Origin: Acetobacter tropicalis
GTDB lineage: Bacteria; Pseudomonadota; Alphaproteobacteria; Acetobacterales; Acetobacteraceae
DNA: 64,000 nucleotides
Reading direction: 5' to 3'
NCBI RefSeq assembly: GCF_001580915.1
Contig: NZ_LHZQ01000220.1
Span: 61,383-125,382 of the forward strand
Shown: piece after piece, positions 59,110 through 64,000 of the stretch
Position numbering within the stretch: position 1 is the first letter of the stretch
Layout: every line of letters begins with the position of its first letter
Position numbers and translations under genes: made by a program
Notes under the pieces: model-generated
Database searches by the model: none
Seen by the model: only the letters and a program-made list of their open reading frames with translations
What the model was told of the DNA's origin: nothing

Positions 59110-60093
59110 TCAGACCACGCCAATCAAACCCGACATCTCCATCCGTCTGCGTGACTCTTCAATTCCATCCGCCACGGCCAATGCCGCCGCCAGAGCGCGC
59201 CGTCCGGCCCGGACATCCACCACTACCGGCGCTCCATCCAGACACGCCGCCACAAAGGCCTCATGTTCCGCGTGGAGCGAATCATGATCTTTCCATGAGA
59301 TCGCTTCCCGTCGGAAACCACCCGTTCCCGGCAACGGAATCCCACGCTCTTTACCAATCATGGTCAACTCGCGCTTACCAAAATCGGCAGAGAGATAGCC
59401 TTCCTCAGAAAACAGTCGCATCCGGCGCTCTGTCTTCAGAGAGATTCGGCTTGCGGTAATGGTTGCGACGCAGCCGTTTTCAAAACGGACACGTGCATTG
59501 GCAATATCCTCATGGGCTGAACTGACCGCTGCCCCCAAGGCATCCACCTGCGCAATCGGGCTATCCACAATCGCCAACACCAGATCCAGATCATGAATCA
59601 TCAGATCGAGAATCACAGACACATCCGTACCGCGCGGCTTGAAAGGCGCAATCCGTGTTGCCTCTATATAAAGAGGGCGGGTGATACGGCGGGTGATAGC
59701 CTCATGTTCGGCTGAATAGCGCAACAAATGCCCAACCTGACACACCAGTCCGGTTTCATCTGCCAGAGTGACCAGAAAATCCGCTTGCTCCAGTGTGGCT
59801 GCCACCGGCTTTTCCACCAGCACATGCTTACCGGCCCGTAACGCCTGCACGGCCAGTTCAAAGTGGAACTCTGCCGGGGCCGCAACCACCACAGCATCAC
59901 ACTGGGCCAGTAGATCTTCCACACTCTCAAAAACCGGGCATCCGGCTTCTTTCGCCACCTCGGCAGCCCTGCGCGTGTCCGGATCAAACAGACCCACCAG
60001 CACCTCACGCGGCACGCTCCGCACTTTCAGGGTGTGGTAGCGCCCGAAATGCCCGGCTCCAATCACCCCAACCCGCAAGCTGCCCTGTGTCAT
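59110..60093 (-). CDS. Gfo/Idh/MocA-family oxidoreductase
   Basis: A 327-residue NAD(P)-dependent sugar dehydrogenase. The Rossmann start VGVIGAGHFGRYH, EKPVAATLEQ (the conserved Glu-Lys-Pro) near residue 95 and DLMIHDLDLVL with the catalytic His-Asp region are visible. The ATG at 60093 has AGGA upstream; a start 25 codons earlier would add a hydrophobic lead without family support. Such proteins near lipid A genes can oxidise UDP-GlcNAc, but no lpx genes are here and I give no substrate. Confidence 0.85.
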   Translation of the reverse strand: MTQGSLRVGVIGAGHFGRYHTLKVRSVPREVLVGLFDPDTRRAAEVAKEAGCPVFESVEDLLAQCDAVVVAAPAEFHFELAVQALRAGKHVLVEKPVAATLEQADFLVTLADETGLVCQVGHLLRYSAEHEAITRRITRPLYIEATRIAPFKPRGTDVSVILDLMIHDLDLVLAIVDSPIAQVDALGAAVSSAHEDIANARVRFENGCVATITASRISLKTERRMRLFSEEGYLSADFGKRELTMIGKERGIPLPGTGGFRREAISWKDHDSLHAEHEAFVAACLDGAPVVVDVRAGRRALAAALAVADGIEESRRRMEMSGLIGVV

Positions 60094-60471
60094 TCCCGAT
60101 CCTTCCTTATCCCGCGCACTTTCATTCGACACAGCGGTAGCAGCCCACAGCACAAACCCCAAAATCACAGATTATGTTTCTGTTTTGTTCCTAATGACCT
60201 TCCGTGCTCCTGCCAAGAGCCTGTGTTTTCTCCGCCGCAAAACCGGGAGAGTGAGGCTTCGCCTCCTTTTCTCTCTCCGAATCGAAAATAGTTTTCCAGT
60301 GGGTGTCTCTACCCATTTGTGGGCAGCTTTCCGCGCTTTCAGACTGATGCAAGGAGGCCACTTTCCCACGCCGAATACCGGACACCCTCCTTCATATCGC
60401 CACAGAGTGTTGCATCACACGCAAGGGAGCGGCATGTTCCGGGCGACAAAAACCGATTGTTTCAGGTGAGA
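60094..60471 (+). other. Divergent intergenic region before secD
   Basis: 378 bases with no gene: the frame open upstream of the secD ATG has no Shine-Dalgarno or family similarity. A small hairpin, GAGGC-TTC-GCCTC (60253-60265), is followed by CTTTT. No yajC gene, which often precedes secD, is present. Confidence 0.4.
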
Positions 60472-62031
60472 ATGTATTACAGCCGCCTCAAGTTGGCCTC
60501 GGTACTGGGTGTATGCCTGTTAGGTCTGCTGCTTTGCCTGCCCAATGGCCTGCGCAACCCCTTCCCGTCCATGCCCTGGCGGCAAATCCACCTTGGGTTG
60601 GATCTGCGCGGCGGCTCGTATCTGCTTATGCAGGTGGATCTGAAAAGCCTGACGCATGACCGCCTGCAAACGCTGGCGGACACCACACGGGAAACTCTGC
60701 TGAAGTCCCAACTTGGTTACCGCAACATTACCACCAATGCGGATGCAGGCACCGTCTCCTTCAACCCGCGTGATGCGTCTGAAGCTGATGCTGACGTAAC
60801 CGCGCTGGAAAAGCTGCCGCGCGTTGTTCCCAACGAATTCACGGTCAAGAAGCAGGATAATGGCTCCATTGTCCTGACCCTGTCTCAGGATGCGGTAAAA
60901 GCTCGTGCTCGTGAAGCCGTGACCCAGTCCATCGAGATCGTGCGCCGCCGCATTGACGCCACAGGTGCGGTTGATCCCGAAATCACCCGTCAGGGCGACG
61001 ACCGCATTGTCGTGGAACTCCCGGGTGTAAGCGATCCGGAGCGGATCAAGACTCTGCTGGGCACCACCGCCAAAATGACGTTCCGGCTGGTCGATTCCAA
61101 CCCCATGCACACTACGGCTCCGCCACCTGGCGTCAGCCTGCTGCCCATGTCCGACCCGGCGGAAGGCGGCCCCCTACCCGTCTACGATCATGTAGATGTT
61201 GACGGCACGGACCTGACAAACGCTGGTGCCGCCATTGATTCCCAGTCAGGCGAATGGGCCGTTTCCTTCACGTTTGACTCAATCGGCACGCATGCTTTCT
61301 CAACTGTCACGCAGGCCAATGTCGGTAAGCGCTTCGCCATTGTGCTAGATAATAAGGTGATTGAAGCGCCGGTCATTCGCTCCCCCATTACGGGTGGCAA
61401 TGGTCAGATCACGGGCGGCTTTGATGCCCAACGCGCGACAGACCTCGCCCTTATGCTGCGCGCTGGCGCTCTACCCGCTCCTCTCAGCGTGGTTGAACAG
61501 CGGACAATTGGTCCGTCTCTGGGCGCAGATTCCATCCGGGCTGGCATGCTCAGTCTGGCCGCTGGGTTCGTGATGGTCATTCTGTTCATGGCATTGTTCT
61601 ATGGTCGCTTCGGCTGGTACGCGAACGTTGCCCTGCTGGCCAACCTGGTTCTGATGGTGGCCATCCTCTCTCTGTTTGAAGCCACACTCACCCTGCCCGG
61701 CATGGCCGGCATGCTGCTGACATTAGGGATGGCGGTTGATGCCAACATTCTAATCAATGAGCGTATTCGTGAAGAAGTGGCTCGCGGGCGCACACCTCTG
61801 GCAGCCATGCAGGCCGGTTTTGAGCGCGCCACCTCCACCATTGTGGACAGTAACGCCACGGCCCTTCTGGCTCATGTCATGCTGTTTGTGTTTGGCACCG
61901 GCCCCGTGCGCGGCTTTGCGCTGACAATCACCATCGGTATTGCCACCACGCTGTTCACCACTCTTCTTCTTTCCCGGCTGCTTATGGTCCGCTGGTACGC
62001 GCTCACGCGCCCCACCAGCCTTCCAGTCTGA
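60472..62031 (+). CDS. secD: Protein translocase subunit SecD
   Basis: SecD works with SecF to pull exported proteins across the inner membrane using the proton gradient. 519 residues: one N-terminal membrane segment (LASVLGVCLLGLLLCLP), GLDLRGGSYLLMQVD, a periplasmic P1 head domain (RRRIDATGAVDPEI, VVELPGV, IVLDNKVIEAPVI, ITGGFDAQRATDLALMLRAGALPAPL) and five C-terminal segments with GMAVDANILINERI. The ATG has AGGTGAG right upstream, fixing the start. secF follows 12 bases after the stop. Confidence 0.96.
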   Translation: MYYSRLKLASVLGVCLLGLLLCLPNGLRNPFPSMPWRQIHLGLDLRGGSYLLMQVDLKSLTHDRLQTLADTTRETLLKSQLGYRNITTNADAGTVSFNPRDASEADADVTALEKLPRVVPNEFTVKKQDNGSIVLTLSQDAVKARAREAVTQSIEIVRRRIDATGAVDPEITRQGDDRIVVELPGVSDPERIKTLLGTTAKMTFRLVDSNPMHTTAPPPGVSLLPMSDPAEGGPLPVYDHVDVDGTDLTNAGAAIDSQSGEWAVSFTFDSIGTHAFSTVTQANVGKRFAIVLDNKVIEAPVIRSPITGGNGQITGGFDAQRATDLALMLRAGALPAPLSVVEQRTIGPSLGADSIRAGMLSLAAGFVMVILFMALFYGRFGWYANVALLANLVLMVAILSLFEATLTLPGMAGMLLTLGMAVDANILINERIREEVARGRTPLAAMQAGFERATSTIVDSNATALLAHVMLFVFGTGPVRGFALTITIGIATTLFTTLLLSRLLMVRWYALTRPTSLPV

Positions 62032-62043
62032 GACGAGGCGCAT

Positions 62044-62976
62044 ATGTTCGGACGTCCTCTCCTGCGTTTTGTGCGCAAGGATACCCATATCAACTTCATG
62101 CGCGGGCGCTTTGCGGGCCTGATTACCTCAGCCGTGCTGTCTCTGGCCTCCATCGGGCTGTTCTTCTATCCGGGCCTAACACTCGGACTGGATTTTCGCG
62201 GCGGGATTGTGGTGGAAGCCAAAACATCCGGCCCGGCCGATTTCGGCAAGTTGCGTACGGCTTTGGCCGCCCATAACATCACGCATGCTTCTATCCAGGC
62301 ATTTGGCGCACCGAACGATGTGCTGATCCGGCTGGACACAGGTGATGGACAGGAAACCAACAAGGTTGTTGATAGCGTGCGCCACGCCGTCGATGAAGCT
62401 CAGCCCGGCACAACTGTTCTGCGGGCCGATGCCGTTGGCGCATCCGTTTCATCCGAACTGTTCCGCAACGGCATGCTGGCCCTTGGCCTGAGCCTTGCGA
62501 TGATCCTTGCCTATATCTGGTTCCGCTTTGAGTGGGAATTTGCCCTCAGCGCCGTCATTACACTGGTGCTGGATCTGACCAAGACCATGGGCTTTCTGGT
62601 GATTACAGGTTTTGAGTTTGATTTGGTGATGGTTGCGGCCATCCTGACCATCCTTGGCTATTCGACCAACGATAAGGTTGTGGTGTACGACCGCGTACGT
62701 GAAAACCTACGCAAATACCGCACCATGCCGCTGCGCGAACTGATTGATCTCTCCATCAACGAGACCCTCAACCGCACACTAGGCACTTCCTCCACCGTCT
62801 TCCTGGCCGCCCTGCCCTTGGCCCTGTTCGGCGGAACCACCCTCTCCGGCTTCGCCTGGACAATGTTGTTCGGCATTGTAGTAGGAACGTCCTCCTCCAT
62901 CTTCATCGCCGCCCCGCTGCTGCTGTTTATGGGAGAGGGGCGGTTGAAAAACAGTCGAACCGAATACAAACAATAA
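62044..62976 (+). CDS. secF: Protein translocase subunit SecF
   Basis: The SecD partner. 310 residues: LTLGLDFRGGIVVEAK near the N-terminus after the first membrane segment, SVSSELFRNGMLALGLSL, TKTMGFLVITGFEFDLVMVAAILTI-type segment, YSTNDKVVVYDRVRENLRKY, and NETLNRTLGTSSTVFLAAL. It lies 12 bases behind secD and is clearly co-transcribed. Confidence 0.96.
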   Translation: MFGRPLLRFVRKDTHINFMRGRFAGLITSAVLSLASIGLFFYPGLTLGLDFRGGIVVEAKTSGPADFGKLRTALAAHNITHASIQAFGAPNDVLIRLDTGDGQETNKVVDSVRHAVDEAQPGTTVLRADAVGASVSSELFRNGMLALGLSLAMILAYIWFRFEWEFALSAVITLVLDLTKTMGFLVITGFEFDLVMVAAILTILGYSTNDKVVVYDRVRENLRKYRTMPLRELIDLSINETLNRTLGTSSTVFLAALPLALFGGTTLSGFAWTMLFGIVVGTSSSIFIAAPLLLFMGEGRLKNSRTEYKQ

Positions 62977-63120
62977 CGGTTCTGTTTGAAGAATATTCAG
63001 AAACAACCAGTTGACGATAATTTTCGGTCAGTTAGACCATATTCCTCACAGAGCTTACGCTCCTATTTGGTCTATTGAGTTTGATCCTACTTTCCGAGAA
63101 AAATATGGATGCCAATAAGC

Positions 63121-63967
63121 CTAGGGCCTGTTAGCGCTTGATCCAGTCTGCTGTTGCTGCGATGTGTATGACGGCAAGGAATGACGCCGCTGTTTTTTCG
63201 TATCTGGTCGCGACTGCACGCCACTCCTTGAGGCGCGCCCAGAGGTTCTCGACCATGTGCCGACACCGATAGGCCCATTTGGGGCAGGCAACCGATGCAT
63301 CGCGTCGTTTTGCGGGAATGGCCGGTCGGGCTCCCATGTCCCATATCCGTTCACGGAAGGCATCCGACGCATAGCCCTTGTCCGCCACCACCCACAGGGG
63401 GATGGCGGGAAGACTATTGAGCATGGCTGGTGCCAGTGGCAGTTCATGGGCCTGTCCGGGAGCCAGTGCAAAACTGATGGCTTTTCCGTGTCCATCAGCA
63501 ATCACACAGACTTTTGTGCCATAGCCGCCGCGAGAGCGGCCAAGTGCTTCACGATGGTCTCGCTCTTCGAAAGAGGCCCCTTTTTTGGACTCCCGCCGCC
63601 TTGTGGTGAACCCTGATGTTCTTACCATCCAGCAAAATCATTCCGAACGCCACTCCCTGTTGGTCCTAACCAGTGTGAGCAGGCGTCCCCACACGCCGAG
63701 CTTCGCCCAGCGGATGAAAAGCTGGGCCGCCCGCCACCATGGCCCCAGTTCCGCAGGGATGCTGCGCCATTTCGCGCCATTCTCATGACGCCAGAAAATC
63801 GCTGCAATCGTGCGCCGCAGATCATGGGGCGGCGTCTTGCCTCGTGGGCGAACCGCCTCAATCAGAGGTTCCCAGATCGCCCATGTCTCGTCCGTAAAAG
63901 TGCCTGTTCCGTCTCCTTCTTCCATTTCTATAATATGGGAAGAATTTCAAGATCTAACAGGCCCTAG
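63121..63967 (-). mobile_element. IS5-family insertion sequence (about 840 bp)
   Basis: CTAGGGCCTGTTAG (63121-63134) and CTAACAGGCCCTAG (63954-63967) are exact 14-base inverted repeats. The outer CTAG at each end may be a duplicated target site, leaving an element of 63125-63963. It encodes an IS5-type transposase on the minus strand and lies 144 bases after secF. The left repeat also contains the transposase stop. Nothing further is recognisable in 63968-64000. Confidence 0.92.
63131..63925 (-). pseudogene. IS5-family transposase with two frame breaks
   Basis: The N-terminal part (63638-63925, WAIWEPLIEAVRPRGKTPPH) and the C-terminal part (63131-63628, HREALGRSRGGYGTK and ADKGYASDAFRERIW) are in one frame separated by a TGA. 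The stretch with the first catalytic aspartate (GMILLDGKNIRVHHKAAG) is in another frame: a -1 step in and a +1 step out are needed. The exit is at a run of six A (63581-63586); five would restore it. A TAG just upstream of the middle stretch and no visible slippery site argue against programmed frameshifting. Likely an inactive copy. Confidence 0.8.
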
Positions 63968-64000
63968 CACTACAGTTGTTTTTCGAGATAAAGTATGATT

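Overview
The window reads as about 64 kb of core chromosome from an acetic acid bacterium (Alphaproteobacteria, Acetobacteraceae), most likely Acetobacter. The pointers are an AarC-type succinyl-CoA:acetate CoA-transferase three genes from a citrate synthase (the acetic-acid-resistance cycle of Acetobacter), an alphaproteobacterial SOS box (GAAC-N7-GAAC) in front of lexA, moderately high GC, and dense short-spaced operons. No rRNA, tRNA, CRISPR array or prophage was seen. The only mobile element is one IS5-family copy at the right end.

Layout, left to right. 1-1947 is the 3' part of recG. 2246-5636 (minus) is a thiamine block, thiO-thiS-thiG-thiE, behind a DUF3429 membrane protein. 5819-7596 is enolase followed by an FtsB-like division protein. 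7649-9146 (minus) has an AraC/GyrI-type regulator and rpmG (L33). 9288-12800 is moeA and lexA with a reverse-strand OprB porin between them. 13016-17656 is a divergent biotin locus: bioF-bioH-like-bioCD (a fusion) on minus and bioA on plus. 18105-22163 (minus) is uvrC, pgsA, a lipoprotein, moaD and moaE. 22432-24590 is a dipeptidase and exonuclease III. 25026-31366 (minus) is tamA-tamB. 31641-37571 is a plsC-like acyltransferase, miaB-phoH-ybeY-corC and a DsbA-like protein. 37613-42911 is an unusually long SMC and a small membrane-anchored protein. 43361-48265 holds the acetate genes: aarC (minus), then a phosphatase, chorismate mutase, a SixA-like phosphatase and citrate synthase (plus). 48450-50219 (minus) has two unknown small proteins and an ELM1-family protein. 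50321-53734 is pyrE, murI and a fosmidomycin-resistance-type exporter. 53805-55761 is a polyprenyl diphosphate synthase divergent from a tRNA1(Val) methyltransferase-like gene. 55893-58905 (minus) is nrdA-nrdB behind a probable pair of NrdR boxes. 59110-62976 is a Gfo/Idh oxidoreductase (minus) and secD-secF (plus). 63121-63967 is the IS element, whose transposase reading frame is broken twice.

Most genes are conserved housekeeping genes and I see no obvious new defence or mobile system. The points most worth a second look are the BioC-BioD fusion, the porin with an intact signal peptide but no ordinary start codon, the two regulatory sites (SOS and NrdR), a hairpin that could hide the acyltransferase ribosome site, paired inverted repeats between xthA and tamB, and the broken IS transposase. 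Start codons were chosen by eye from Shine-Dalgarno spacing and family N-termini. Family names come from recognised motifs, not from database searches.
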